64,000 nucleotides of DNA from Miltoncostaea sp050250915 (lineage in GTDB: Bacteria > Actinomycetota > Thermoleophilia > Miltoncostaeales > Miltoncostaeaceae): positions 124,001 to 188,000 of the forward strand of contig JBFWNT010000003.1 in the NCBI GenBank assembly GCA_050250915.1, read 5' to 3'. Below, piece by piece: positions 47,316-57,000 of this stretch. The position numbers were made by a program, and so were the translations under genes. A model generated the notes under the pieces. It worked only from the letters and a program-made list of their open reading frames with translations, had not been told where the DNA came from and did not search any database. Positions within the stretch are counted from its first letter, which is position 1. Every line of letters begins with the position of its first letter.

Positions 47316-50300
47316 TCAGGCGAGACACCGCTCGCCGAAGAGCGTCTTCAGCTCTGCTACGAGGCCGTTCGCCCGCGGGTCCACCTTGAACTCGTCGCCG
47401 AGGTACAGCCGGCGCCGCCCTGCGCCCGTCTCGACGTCCACCACCACGGGCGCCGAACCGGCGTGATCGACCAGCAGGCGGCGGAACTCGCCGAGCTCGG
47501 TGGCGGCCAGGCGGGCCACGGGGACGCGCACCACCAGCCGCTCCTCCTCGGCGGCCTCCTCGGGCGTGAACGGCTTCACGACCTGGGCGACGAGCTTCGT
47601 CTCGCCCTCCCCCTTCTGGTCGACACGGCCGGTGATGAGGACCAACCCGTCGGCCACCAGGTACTCGCGGCACTCGGTCATGACCGCGGGGACCACGACC
47701 ACCTCGACCGAGCCCTGGAGGTCGTCGAGGCGGATGAACATCATCGGCTCGCCGCGGCGGGTGGTGATGTTCTTCACCATCCCGATGATCCCGCCGACCG
47801 TGACCGTCTCGTTGTCGGCGCGCTCCGCCAGCGCGGCGATGCCGCAGCTGACCGCCCGGGCCAGCTGCTGACGGCAGTCCTGGAGCGGGTGGCTCGACAC
47901 GTACAGCCCCAGCGCCTCCTTCTCGGCGGCCAGCAACTCGTCGCGCGGCATCTCGCGCAGGCCGATCGGCGGGTCCAGCTCGACGATCCCCGCCGGTGCG
48001 CCGCCGTCGTCGCCGCCGCCCATCATCCCGCCGAACAGCGACTCCTGGCCGGCGGCGATGTCGTTGCGCCGGCGCGCCGCGGCGGCGACGGCCGCCGGGA
48101 TGGCCTCGAGCATCCCGAGGCGGGTCGCGCCGGTGCAGTCGAGGGCGCCGGAGCGCACCAGGCTCTCCAGGGCGCGCTTGTTGACCTGGGCCTGGTCGAC
48201 CCGCCGGCAGAAGTCCCAGATCGTCTCGAACGGGCCGGCCGCGTCGCGCGCGGTGATGATCGCCGACACCGCCGGCCCGCCGACGCCCTTCACCGCGGTC
48301 AGGCCGAAGCGGATCTCCGCCTCCCCCGTGACCGCGAAGTCGGCGCGGCTCACGTTCACGTCCGGCGGCAGCACCGCCAGGCCCATGTCGGTGCACGCCG
48401 ACACGTAGAACGGCACCCGGTCCTTCGTGTCCATCACCGAGCTGAGGAGCGACGCCATGTACTCGGCCGGGTGGTTCGCCTTGAGGTAGGCGGTCCGGTA
48501 GGCCAGCAGGGCGTAACAGGCGGCGTGGCTCTTGTTGAACGAGTAGTCGCCGGCCGCCTCGCAGAGGGCCCACAGGCTCTGGGCGACGGGCTTCGCGGTG
48601 CCGCTGGCCAGGCACCCCTCGATGAACTCGTCCTTCAGCGAGGCCATCAGGACCTTGTCCTTCTTGCCCACCGCCTTGCGCAGGTCGTCCGCGCGCGACG
48701 GCGAGAACCCGGCGAGCGCCCGGGAGATCGCCATCAGCTGCTCCTGGTACACCGCCACCCCGTAGGTGGGGCCGGTGATCGGCTCCAGGCGGGGGTCCTC
48801 GAAGGTGACCCGCGCGGGGTCGCGCTTGTTGCGCGCGTACGTGCTGATGAACGCCATCGGGCCCGGGCGGTACAGGGCGACCAGGGCGATCAGGTCGGCG
48901 AACTCGGTGGGGCCCACCTCGCGGAGCGCCTCGCGCATGCCGCTCGACTCGAACTGGAACACGCCGATCGCGTCTCCGCGGGCGAGCATGCGGTACGTGG
49001 CCTCGTCGTCGAGCGGGACGGTCTCGATGTCGAGCTCCACCCCGTGGCGGTCGCGGATGAGCGCGAGCGCGCCGTCGATGACGTCGATGTTCCGCAGGCC
49101 CAGGAAGTCCATCTTCAGCAGCCCGAGCGCCTCGACGTCGTGGTCGGGGACCTGGGTGACGACGTTGCCCTCGTCGTCCACCCGCACCGGCACGTAGTCG
49201 GTCACGTCGCCCGGCGCGATGACCACGCCGGCGGCGTGGACGCCCTCGTTGCGGACCAGGCCCTCGAGCGGGCGGGCCGTGTCGATGATCTGGCGGGTGA
49301 CCGCGTCGTCGTCGTAGGCCTGCTTCAGCTCGGTGCCGGCCTTCATCGCGTCCTCGAGGCGGATGCCGATGGGCCGCTCCGGCACGAGCTTGGCGATGCG
49401 GTCGACCTGGCCGTACGTGTGCCCCAGCACGCGGCCCGAGTCGCGGACCACCGCGCGGGCCAGCAGCTTGCCGAACGTCCCGATGCGGGCCACCGCGCTG
49501 CGGCCGTACTTCTCGGTGACGTAGGCCACCACCCGGTCGCGGCCGGCGACGGAGAAGTCGGAGTCGATGTCCGGCATCGACTTGCGGCCCGGGTTGAGGA
49601 AGCGCTCGAACAGCAGGTCGTGGGCGAGCGGGTCCAGGTCGACGATGCGCAGCGAGTACGCCACCAGCGACCCCGCGGCCGAGCCGCGCCCCGGGCCCAC
49701 GCCGACGCCGTTCTCGCGCGCCCAGCGCATGTAGTCCCACACGATCAGGAAGTAGCTGGCGAAGCCCATGTCCCTGATCACGCCGAGCTCGAACCGCAGC
49801 CGCTCCTCCGCGGCCGCCGGCCAGCCCCCGGGGTAGCGCCGGTCCAGGCCCTCGCGGCAGAGCCGCTCCAGGTAGACCTCGGCCGACTCGCCGCCCGGCA
49901 CCGGGAAGCGCGGCAGCTTGATGTCGCCGAGCGGCAGGTCGAGGGCCTTGCACCGCTCCGCGATCTCCAGCGACACCGGCAGCGCGTCGACGAAGTCCGG
50001 CAGCGCGGCGGCCATCTCCGCGCCGGTCTTGAGGTAGAACTCCTTCGTCTCGAAGCGGAAGCGCTTCGGGTTGCTCAGCAGGTCGCGCGTCTGGATGGCC
50101 AGGAGCGCCTCGTGCGAGTCGGCGTCCTCCCGGCACGGGTAGTGGGCGTCACAGGTCGCCACCAGCGGCAGCCCCGCGTCCGCGGCGAGCGTCCGCAGTC
50201 GCGCGTTGATGCCCGTCTGGATCTCCAGCCCCGCGTGCTGGACCTCCACGTAGACGTCGTCGCGGCCGAAGATCTGGGCCAGCGTGTCGAGCTCGGCGCG

Positions 50301-50768
50301 GGCGGCGGCCTCGTCCTGGCGCTCCAGGCTGGAGCAGACGACGCCGGAGAGGCACCCGGAGAGGGCGATGATGCCGTCGGCGTGTCGCTCCATGAGCTCG
50401 TGCGAGATGCGCGGCTTGCGGTGGTAGCCCTCGAGGTAGCCGGCCGAGCAGAGCTTGATGAGGTTGTAGTAGCCCTCGGTGGTCTCGGCGAGGAGCGTCA
50501 GGTGGTTGCGCCGCTCGCGGCTGGGGCGCTCGCCGTGGTCGGGCACCACGTAGGCCTCCAGACCCACCACCGGGGTGATGCCCCGCTTGGTGGCCTTGCG
50601 GTACAGCTCGACGGCGCCGCTCATCACGCCGTGGTCGGTCAGCGCGACCGCCGGCTGCCCCATCCCCTCCACGACGTCGAGGAGCCGGTCGATCTTGCAC
50701 GCCCCGTCGAGCACCGAGTAGTCCGAGTGGACGTGGAGGTGGACGAAGGGCGGGTCGGCGGTCGGCAC
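47316..50768 (-). CDS. dnaE: DNA polymerase III alpha subunit
   Basis: This 1150-residue protein is a DnaE1-type replicative polymerase. The PHP domain opens FVHLHVHSDYSVLDGACKID, the palm active site is SMPDIDSDFSVAGRDRVVAY near residue 400, followed by the fingers (VGKKDKVLMASLKDEF), the helix-hairpin-helix region (LTAVKGVGGPAVSAIITAR) and a C-terminal OB fold (VTVGGIIGMVKNITTRRGEP). GTG 50768 starts directly before the PHP domain. A TAGCGT box at 50823-50818 would give a ~45-base leader containing a short upstream frame. Confidence 0.95.
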   Translation of the reverse strand: MPTADPPFVHLHVHSDYSVLDGACKIDRLLDVVEGMGQPAVALTDHGVMSGAVELYRKATKRGITPVVGLEAYVVPDHGERPSRERRNHLTLLAETTEGYYNLIKLCSAGYLEGYHRKPRISHELMERHADGIIALSGCLSGVVCSSLERQDEAAARAELDTLAQIFGRDDVYVEVQHAGLEIQTGINARLRTLAADAGLPLVATCDAHYPCREDADSHEALLAIQTRDLLSNPKRFRFETKEFYLKTGAEMAAALPDFVDALPVSLEIAERCKALDLPLGDIKLPRFPVPGGESAEVYLERLCREGLDRRYPGGWPAAAEERLRFELGVIRDMGFASYFLIVWDYMRWARENGVGVGPGRGSAAGSLVAYSLRIVDLDPLAHDLLFERFLNPGRKSMPDIDSDFSVAGRDRVVAYVTEKYGRSAVARIGTFGKLLARAVVRDSGRVLGHTYGQVDRIAKLVPERPIGIRLEDAMKAGTELKQAYDDDAVTRQIIDTARPLEGLVRNEGVHAAGVVIAPGDVTDYVPVRVDDEGNVVTQVPDHDVEALGLLKMDFLGLRNIDVIDGALALIRDRHGVELDIETVPLDDEATYRMLARGDAIGVFQFESSGMREALREVGPTEFADLIALVALYRPGPMAFISTYARNKRDPARVTFEDPRLEPITGPTYGVAVYQEQLMAISRALAGFSPSRADDLRKAVGKKDKVLMASLKDEFIEGCLASGTAKPVAQSLWALCEAAGDYSFNKSHAACYALLAYRTAYLKANHPAEYMASLLSSVMDTKDRVPFYVSACTDMGLAVLPPDVNVSRADFAVTGEAEIRFGLTAVKGVGGPAVSAIITARDAAGPFETIWDFCRRVDQAQVNKRALESLVRSGALDCTGATRLGMLEAIPAAVAAAARRRNDIAAGQESLFGGMMGGGDDGGAPAGIVELDPPIGLREMPRDELLAAEKEALGLYVSSHPLQDCRQQLARAVSCGIAALAERADNETVTVGGIIGMVKNITTRRGEPMMFIRLDDLQGSVEVVVVPAVMTECREYLVADGLVLITGRVDQKGEGETKLVAQVVKPFTPEEAAEEERLVVRVPVARLAATELGEFRRLLVDHAGSAPVVVDVETGAGRRRLYLGDEFKVDPRANGLVAELKTLFGERCLA

Positions 50769-51000
50769 GGGGCGGTCAGAGTCGCATACGGGGGAGGGCC
50801 GGACAAGACACGTCGACGCTAGATGCGGGGGTTCTCTGCGGAGCCCGACCCCAGGGGTGGTGGAGGACGCGCAGGGGACCGCACCACCGGCCGCGCGAGC
50901 GCGCCCGACCCGGTCCACAGCACCATGGCGCATGCCCCGGACGCCATGCCCCGCGTCTCACGTCGTGGACCCGGCCTTCCCCGCACCCGCCCGCCCGGCG

Positions 51001-51006
51001 TAGCGT
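51001..51006 (+). promoter_or_regulatory. -10 box TAGCGT for the SnoaL-like gene
   Basis: TAGCGT is followed by a leader of about 28 bases containing GGAGGAG before ATG 51042. This is a leadered contrast to the leaderless starts. The gap 50769-51000 shows no gene. Confidence 0.4.
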
Positions 51007-51041
51007 CGGGCCTCGGGCGCAGGACCACGATCGGAGGAGAC

Positions 51042-51470
51042 ATGATCGCGAACTCGGCCGGCGCCCTCGCCGCCCGCGGCATCCAGCTGTTCAACTCGGC
51101 CGACTGGGACGGCCTCCGCGAGCTCTGCGCCGCGGATGTGGTCTACACCGAGACCGGCACCTCCCTGCGGCTGGAGGGGGTGGACGCGTGCGACGCGGCG
51201 TGGCATGCCTGGCGCACGGCGATGCCCGACCTGAACGGCACCGTGCTGCGCACGCTGGAGGACGGCGACGTGGCGGCGATCGAGATCCACTGGGTCGGCA
51301 CGCAGACCGGCCCGCTGGCCACGCCGGACGGGGAGATCCCCCCCACCGGCCGGCGGATCGAGATCCGGTCGACGCAGTGGGTCACCGCGCGCGACGGGCA
51401 CACGGCGGTGATCGACCACCACCTCGACGTCATGGGGATCCTGGGCCAGCTCGGGGTGCTGGGCGGCTGA
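51042..51470 (+). CDS. SnoaL-like/NTF2-fold (ketosteroid isomerase-like) protein
   Basis: This 142-residue protein fits the NTF2-like fold: an N-terminal helix (ALAARGIQLFNSADWDGLRE), then CAADVVYTETGTSLRLEGVD and AWHAWRTAMPDLNGTVLRTL, ending in strands with HTAVIDHHLDVMGILGQLG. Such proteins bind small polyketide- or steroid-like ligands; no substrate is indicated. GGAGGAG precedes ATG 51042. The gene converges with the thioesterase gene. Confidence 0.85.
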   Translation: MIANSAGALAARGIQLFNSADWDGLRELCAADVVYTETGTSLRLEGVDACDAAWHAWRTAMPDLNGTVLRTLEDGDVAAIEIHWVGTQTGPLATPDGEIPPTGRRIEIRSTQWVTARDGHTAVIDHHLDVMGILGQLGVLGG

Positions 51471-51497
51471 CCCGCCGCGGCCGCGGGGCGGCCGGGG

Positions 51498-51893
51498 TCA
51501 CGCCGGGGCGTCGTGCAGGCGCACCGGCACGGCCCGGCCGTCCTCGGCCGTGACCATGGTGAACGTGGCCCGGCAGACGTCGCGCGTGACCTTGCGCCCC
51601 GGGTCCTCGGCGCGCGCCGTCAGCGCGACGGTGAGCGAGCTGGTGCCCACGCGGTCGATGCGCGCCTCCACGTGGCAGACCTCGCCGGCGTGCACCGAGC
51701 CGCTCCACACGCAGTCGTCGATGGCCTTGAAGTACACGGTCTGCCCCGGCGCGACGGCGCGGGTGGCGACCACCCAGGCGGCCATGTCCATCCAGCTCAT
51801 CATGTGGCCGCCGTGCATGACGCCCAGGTGGTTGGATTGGGCGGGCATGACCATGATCGAGAGCACGTACGGCTCGCCGGCCGGGCTACTCAT
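51498..51893 (-). CDS. acyl-CoA thioesterase, hot-dog fold, end of amino-acid oxidation operon
   Basis: This 131-residue hot-dog protein reads LSIMVMPAQSNHLGVMHGGH, MMSWMDMAAWVVATRAVAP and FKAIDDCVWSGSVHAGEVCH, like cytosolic acyl-CoA hydrolases. The ATG at 51893 overlaps the acyl-CoA dehydrogenase stop by eight bases, so it is the last gene of a four-gene operon. It may release free acid or CoA when acyl-CoAs from amino-acid breakdown accumulate. Confidence 0.87.
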   Translation of the reverse strand: MSSPAGEPYVLSIMVMPAQSNHLGVMHGGHMMSWMDMAAWVVATRAVAPGQTVYFKAIDDCVWSGSVHAGEVCHVEARIDRVGTSSLTVALTARAEDPGRKVTRDVCRATFTMVTAEDGRAVPVRLHDAPA

Positions 51894-53025
51894 GGGCGCC
51901 GACCGCCCGCGCGATCACCATCTTCTGGACCTCCGAGGTGCCCTCGCCGATCTCCAGGATCTTCGCGTCGCGGTAGAGGCGGCTGATGGGGCTCTCCTCC
52001 ATCCAGCCGTAGCCGCCGTGGAGGTGGAGGCTCCGCTCCGCGACCGTCTGGGCCAGGCGGCCGGCGGTGAGCTTCGCCATCGCCGCGACGCCCGTCGCGT
52101 CGCCCCCGCCGTCCTTCACGCGGGCCGCGTGGTACAGCAGGCAGCGCGCCGCCGTGATCTCGGCGGCCATCTCGGCCAGGGTGAACTGGACGGCCTGGAA
52201 GCCCACGATCGCGCGGCCGAACTGGCGCCGCTCGCGCGCGTGCCGCAGGGCGAGCTCGAACGCCCCCTGGGCCAGGCCCACCCCCATGGCGGCGATGGCG
52301 ATGCGGCCGCCGTCGAGCGCCGTCAGCGCCTGGCGCAACCCGGCGCCGCGCGGCCCGAGGAGCGCCCCCGGGCCCACCTCCACCCCGTCGAGGGTCACCG
52401 GCCGGGTGTCGCTGGCCCGCCAGCCGATCTTGCGCAGCGGCGCGTCGGGGCGGTAGCCGGGGGCGTCGGCCGGGACGATGAACGCGCTGATCTCGCCGTC
52501 GCCGCTCAGCGCCGTGACGGTGCAGCACGCGGTGATGTCGGTGCCGGCGTTGGTGATGAACATCTTGGACCCGTCGATCCGCCAGCCCCCGTCGACGGCG
52601 GTCGCGCGGGTGCGGGTGGCGCCGGCGTCCGACCCCGCCTCCGGTTCGGTGAGCCCGAACGCCGCCAGCGTCCGGCCCGCCGCGAGGTCGGGCACCCAGC
52701 GCTCCCGCTGCTCCGGCGTGCCGAACATGACGATCGGCATGGTCCCCAGCCCGGTGTGCGCCGCGACGGTCACGGCGACCGCCGAGTCCACCCGGGCGAG
52801 CTCCTCGATCGCGATCGCGTAGGAGAGCGTGTCCAGGCCGGCGCCGCCCAGCTCCTCCGGCACCGTCATGCCCATGAGCCCCAGCTCTCCCAGGGCCGCG
52901 ACGATCGCGTACGGGAAGCGGCCCTCGCGGTCGAGCTCCTCGGCGACCGGCGCGATCTCGCCCTCCGCGACCTCCCGGACGGTCGCGCGGAGGACCACCT
53001 GCTCGCCGGTGAGCCCCTCGTTCAC
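51886..53025 (-). CDS. acyl-CoA dehydrogenase
   Basis: This 379-residue FAD enzyme has the family's AFGLTEPEAGSDAGATRTRA and KMFITNAGTDITACC FAD-binding strands, GRIAIAAMGVGLAQGAFELA, FGRAIVGFQAVQFTLAEMAA and the catalytic-Glu segment AKILEIGEGTSEVQKMVIAR near 360. It oxidises an acyl-CoA to the enoyl-CoA. The context suggests branched-chain or aryl acyl-CoAs derived from amino acids. GTG 53025 overlaps the dehydrogenase stop (GTGA). Confidence 0.93.
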   Translation of the reverse strand: MNEGLTGEQVVLRATVREVAEGEIAPVAEELDREGRFPYAIVAALGELGLMGMTVPEELGGAGLDTLSYAIAIEELARVDSAVAVTVAAHTGLGTMPIVMFGTPEQRERWVPDLAAGRTLAAFGLTEPEAGSDAGATRTRATAVDGGWRIDGSKMFITNAGTDITACCTVTALSGDGEISAFIVPADAPGYRPDAPLRKIGWRASDTRPVTLDGVEVGPGALLGPRGAGLRQALTALDGGRIAIAAMGVGLAQGAFELALRHARERRQFGRAIVGFQAVQFTLAEMAAEITAARCLLYHAARVKDGGGDATGVAAMAKLTAGRLAQTVAERSLHLHGGYGWMEESPISRLYRDAKILEIGEGTSEVQKMVIARAVGAHE

Positions 53026-54074
53026 GAGTGCGCCGCCGGCGCCAGGCGCCCGGCCGCGCGGCGGTGCGCGGCCTCCAGCAGGGTCCCGCCGCCCTCGGCG
53101 GCGGAGGCGATCAGCTCGCGGACCACGTCGCCGATGCCGTTGGCCGCGACGCCCGCCCGGCCGGCGTCCCAGCCATCGAGCTCCTGCGAGACGCAGATGA
53201 GCCCGCCGGCGTTGGCGACGAAGTCCGGCACGTAGCCGATCCCGAGGTCGCGCAGATCCGCGGCGACCCCGTCGTCCGAGAGCTGGTTGTTGGCCGAGCC
53301 CACCACCCAGCGGCAGCGCAGCCGCTGCACGGAGGCGCGGGTGAGCCCGCCCCCCATCGCGCAGGGCGCGAGGATGTCGCAGGGCTGGACGAGGGCGATC
53401 GCCGGGTCGAGCGCGCGCCCGCCCGTGCGCGCGGCCACGGCCACGGCGCGCTCGGCGCGGATGTCGGCGACCATCACCTGCGCGCCCTCGGCCGCGAGCA
53501 GCAGGGAGAGCGCCGCGCCCACCTTCCCCGCCCCCTCCACCACCACCCGGGCGCCGGCCAGGCCCGGCTCGCCGGTCTCGTGCTCCCAGGCGGCGCGCAT
53601 CGCGGCCAGCACGCCACGGGCCGTGTACGGGGACGGATCGCCGTCCCAGCCCCCCGGCCCCCCGGGGAGCCCCAGCACGTACGGCGTGTGGGCGCGCAGC
53701 GCGGCCATGTCGGCGGGCGTGGTCCCGACGTCCTCCGCGGTGTGGTACCAGCCGCCGAAGAGGCTCACCACCTCCGCGTAGGCGCGCCAGAGGTCCGGGG
53801 AGCGCAGTTGCTCGGGGTCGCCCAGGATCACGGCCTTCCCGCCCCCCAGATCCAGCCCGGCGGCGGCCGCCTTCAGCGTCATCCCCTCCGCGAGGCGCAG
53901 CGCGTCGATGGTCGCGCTGGCCTCGCAGGCGTAGGGGTGGAACCGGGTGCCGCCCACCGCCGGCCCGAGCGCGGTGGAGTGGACCGCCACGATCGCCCGG
54001 AGCCCCGACCGCGGGTCCTCGGCGTGGACGACGCGCTCGTAGGGCCCCACCGCCGCATCGTCGATGATGTTCAT
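53022..54074 (-). CDS. Leu/Phe/Val-type amino acid dehydrogenase (Glu/Leu dehydrogenase family)
   Basis: This 350-residue protein has an N-terminal substrate domain with the catalytic Lys in GLDLGGGKAVILGDPEQLRS near residue 80 and GPAVGGTRFHPYACE before it. An NAD-binding domain follows (VVVEGAGKVGAALSLLLAAE near 190), and VVGSANNQLSDDGV and FVANAGGLICVSQEL lie near the end. It deaminates an amino acid to the 2-oxo acid. The next enzyme in the operon decarboxylates such acids. GGAGGAGG lies before ATG 54074, and the start overlaps the upstream stop. Confidence 0.9.
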   Translation of the reverse strand: MNIIDDAAVGPYERVVHAEDPRSGLRAIVAVHSTALGPAVGGTRFHPYACEASATIDALRLAEGMTLKAAAAGLDLGGGKAVILGDPEQLRSPDLWRAYAEVVSLFGGWYHTAEDVGTTPADMAALRAHTPYVLGLPGGPGGWDGDPSPYTARGVLAAMRAAWEHETGEPGLAGARVVVEGAGKVGAALSLLLAAEGAQVMVADIRAERAVAVAARTGGRALDPAIALVQPCDILAPCAMGGGLTRASVQRLRCRWVVGSANNQLSDDGVAADLRDLGIGYVPDFVANAGGLICVSQELDGWDAGRAGVAANGIGDVVRELIASAAEGGGTLLEAAHRRAAGRLAPAAHS

Positions 54075-57000
54075 CGCCCCTCCTCCATGAGCCGGGCGAA
54101 CCGCGCGTACGCGGCGTCCTCCTTGGGGTACCGGACCCCGCGGAACCCGGTGACGGTCTCCGGCAGCCGCAGCGCCTCCTCGGCGGCGGCGCCCCGCAGG
54201 CGGCCCTCGTGGACCGCCCCGACCACCTCGCCGGCGTACCAGTCGCGGAAGGCGCGCTCGCGGCGGTGCCACGACGGCATCAGCCGGCGCAGGAACCGGG
54301 CGCGGCGCACCAGGCGCAGCTGCCAGTCGCGGGTGGTCATGTCCCACTCGACGTGCCGGCCCATCAGGTCGAACGCCGGGCGGTTGAGGTGCTCGTAGGT
54401 GATCCGGTCGCCGCGCGCCCGGTCGATCCCGAAGCGCTCGCGGTCGCGGGCGTACTTCCGCCCGCTGGTGAGCTGGTGCGCCACGAACACCTCGTCCTTG
54501 ATCGCCATCGCCCGGTGCAGGTTGTGGACGGCGGCGGGCACCAGCGCCGGGGCCGCCGCGCGCACGCGCTCGACCCCGTCGAGGTAGGCGTCGGCGTAGG
54601 CCGCGCCGCCCCAGGCCACGATCTCGGGCAGCCGCGGCGCCAGCATCCGCATGGCCGACTCGCCCAGGCCCGACGCGCGCGCCCGCTCCACCGCCGCCCG
54701 GAACGCCCGGCGCTCGCGGCGGGAGCGGATCCAGCCCTCCTCGCGGTCGATCAGCGCGTCGGCCGTGTCGGGGGCCGCCGGGTCGGCGTCGGTCGCGGCC
54801 AGCACGCGCCCCAGCAGGAACGCGCGGAGGTTGGCCTCGGCCCGGCGGCCGGTGACCGCCCGCACCGCCGACTCCATGGCCTCGAGGGGCATCGGGATCC
54901 AGCCGCGCTGCCAGGCGGCGCCCAGGAGGGCGACGTTGGCGTAGATCCGGTCGCCGAGGACCCGCTTCGCGGCGGCCGAGACGTCGGTGGCCAGCAGGCC
55001 GCCGGGGCGCGTCTCGGCGTTCGCGCGCTCCAGCAGGTCCTCGGGGTGGGAGGCGTCGCCGGTCAGGATGCTCGTGGTGGGCCGGCGGTGGGTGTCCATC
55101 ACGGCGGCGGTGCGCGCCGGCGACGCCAGCCGCAGGGCGCGGGCGCACTCGATGGGGTCCAGGCCGATGATCAGGTCGGCCTCGCCCGCGGCGATCTCGG
55201 CGGGCAGCGGCACGGCGCCGTCGTGCATCACCACGTGGCTGAACACGCCGCCGCCGCGCTGCGCCATGCCCTTGCGGTGGAAGACCTCCACCTCGGGCCA
55301 CTCGCCGGCGGCGGCCTCGATCAGGATGCGGCCGGCCACGCCGATGCCCATCCCGCCGACCCCGGCCAGGTGCACCCGGTAGGGGCCGTCGGCGCGGTGC
55401 ACATCCGGCGCGGGCGGCGGCGTCAGGTCGGCCATGGTGCGCTCGGCGGGCGGGCGGGAGCGGTGGATGGTGACCCGCTCGAAGCTGGGGCACGCCTTGA
55501 TCGCCGCGCAGTAGCCGTCGTCGACGCAGACGTCCTCGCTGATCGCCACCTTCTGGCCGAGCGGCGTCTGGGCGAGCTCCAGGCCGGGGCAGCCGGTGGC
55601 CCTGGTGCACTCGCGGCAGTTCTCGCAGGTCTCCTCGGCGATGTTGTACCGGGTGACCTCCGGCAGGTGGCCCCGCTCGGCCACCGTGGCGGCCCGCTCG
55701 GCGCGGCGGCGCCGGCCCGAGGTGATGGCGCACTCCTTGTCGGAGATCACCACCCGCGTGCCGTCCATCAGCAGCGCCCGCTCCAGCAGGGCCATGTGCC
55801 CCTCGCGGTCGTCCGGGTTGGAGCGGGCCAGGAAGTCCGGGCCCATGGCCGCGACGATGCGCTCGATCTCGAGGGGCGTCTGCGGCCGGCCCATCAGGTC
55901 GGTCTCGCTGGCCGGCGTGCCCTGGTGGCCGGTCATCGCCGTGTTCTTGTTGTCGAGGATCACGTAGAGGATGTCCTGGCGCGCCTTGATCGCGTTGGCG
56001 ATCGTGGACATCTCGCCGTGGAAGAACGTGCCGTCGCCCACCAGCACGTAGTGCTTGTTGGTGACGTGCGGCGCGGCGCCGGCGCCGGTGGCGCCGCCGA
56101 GGCCCATCGCCGACAGGTCGTGCATCTCGCCGAACGGCGGCAGCACGGCCATCGAGTAGCAGCCGATGCCGCCGTGGGCGATCACGTCCACCGGGGCCGA
56201 GCCGTGCACGCGGCGCATGTAGTCCGGGTCCATCAGCCGCGTGCGGATCTCCAGCATGGGCGAGCTGGTGCCGCGGTGCGGGCAGCCGGCGCAGTAGGTG
56301 GGCGTCCGCGGCGTCACGGCCAGGGCGCGGGCGGTGAGGGCGCGGGCGCGCTCCTCGGCGGCGCGGGCGCGGTCCGCCGACGCCGCCGGGAACGCGTCCG
56401 CCGACCCGAGCACCAGCCGTGAGAGCGCCGCCAGGGCGATGTCCGGGTCCATGCCCGAGCCCTCGGGGAACCCCCGCACGCCCCCGGGGAAGGCCTTCCC
56501 CCACACCGCCTGGCGGCGCCCCTCCAGCGCCCGCCGCACCTGGTCCTCCAGGTGCCCGGCGCGCTCCTCCATGACCACGACCTCGTCCACCCGGTCCGCG
56601 AGCCGGCGCACCGCCGCCGCGTCGACCGGCCAGGTGAGCCCGAGGCGCAGGACGGGGACCTGGCCGTCGAGCTCCAGCTCCAGGAGCGCGCGGCGAAGGA
56701 GTGGGTAGGCGGCGCCGGACACGGCGATCCCGAAGCGGTGTGCCCTTCCGCGTGCGGGCTCGAGCCGGTCGACGCCGCCCGCCCGGGCCGCCGCCGAGAG
56801 GAGCGGCAGCCGCCGCTCGAGGATGTCGGCCTCGAGCGACGTCGCGAAGGGGGGCAGTGAGACGGCGTGGTCCATGCGGATCGCCCTCGTGTCGAGGGCG
56901 ATCCGATCGCGCGGGCCGACGACGGGCGCGCGGTTGGGGGCGAGATCAACCACGCCGGCGCCGTCGGCCTGCACGGTGGTGACGATCACGCCCACGACCA

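Noticed and set aside
47268..50822. 1184-codon plus-strand frame across dnaE
   Set aside because: It is the antisense shadow of dnaE; composition is low-complexity and no motif is present.
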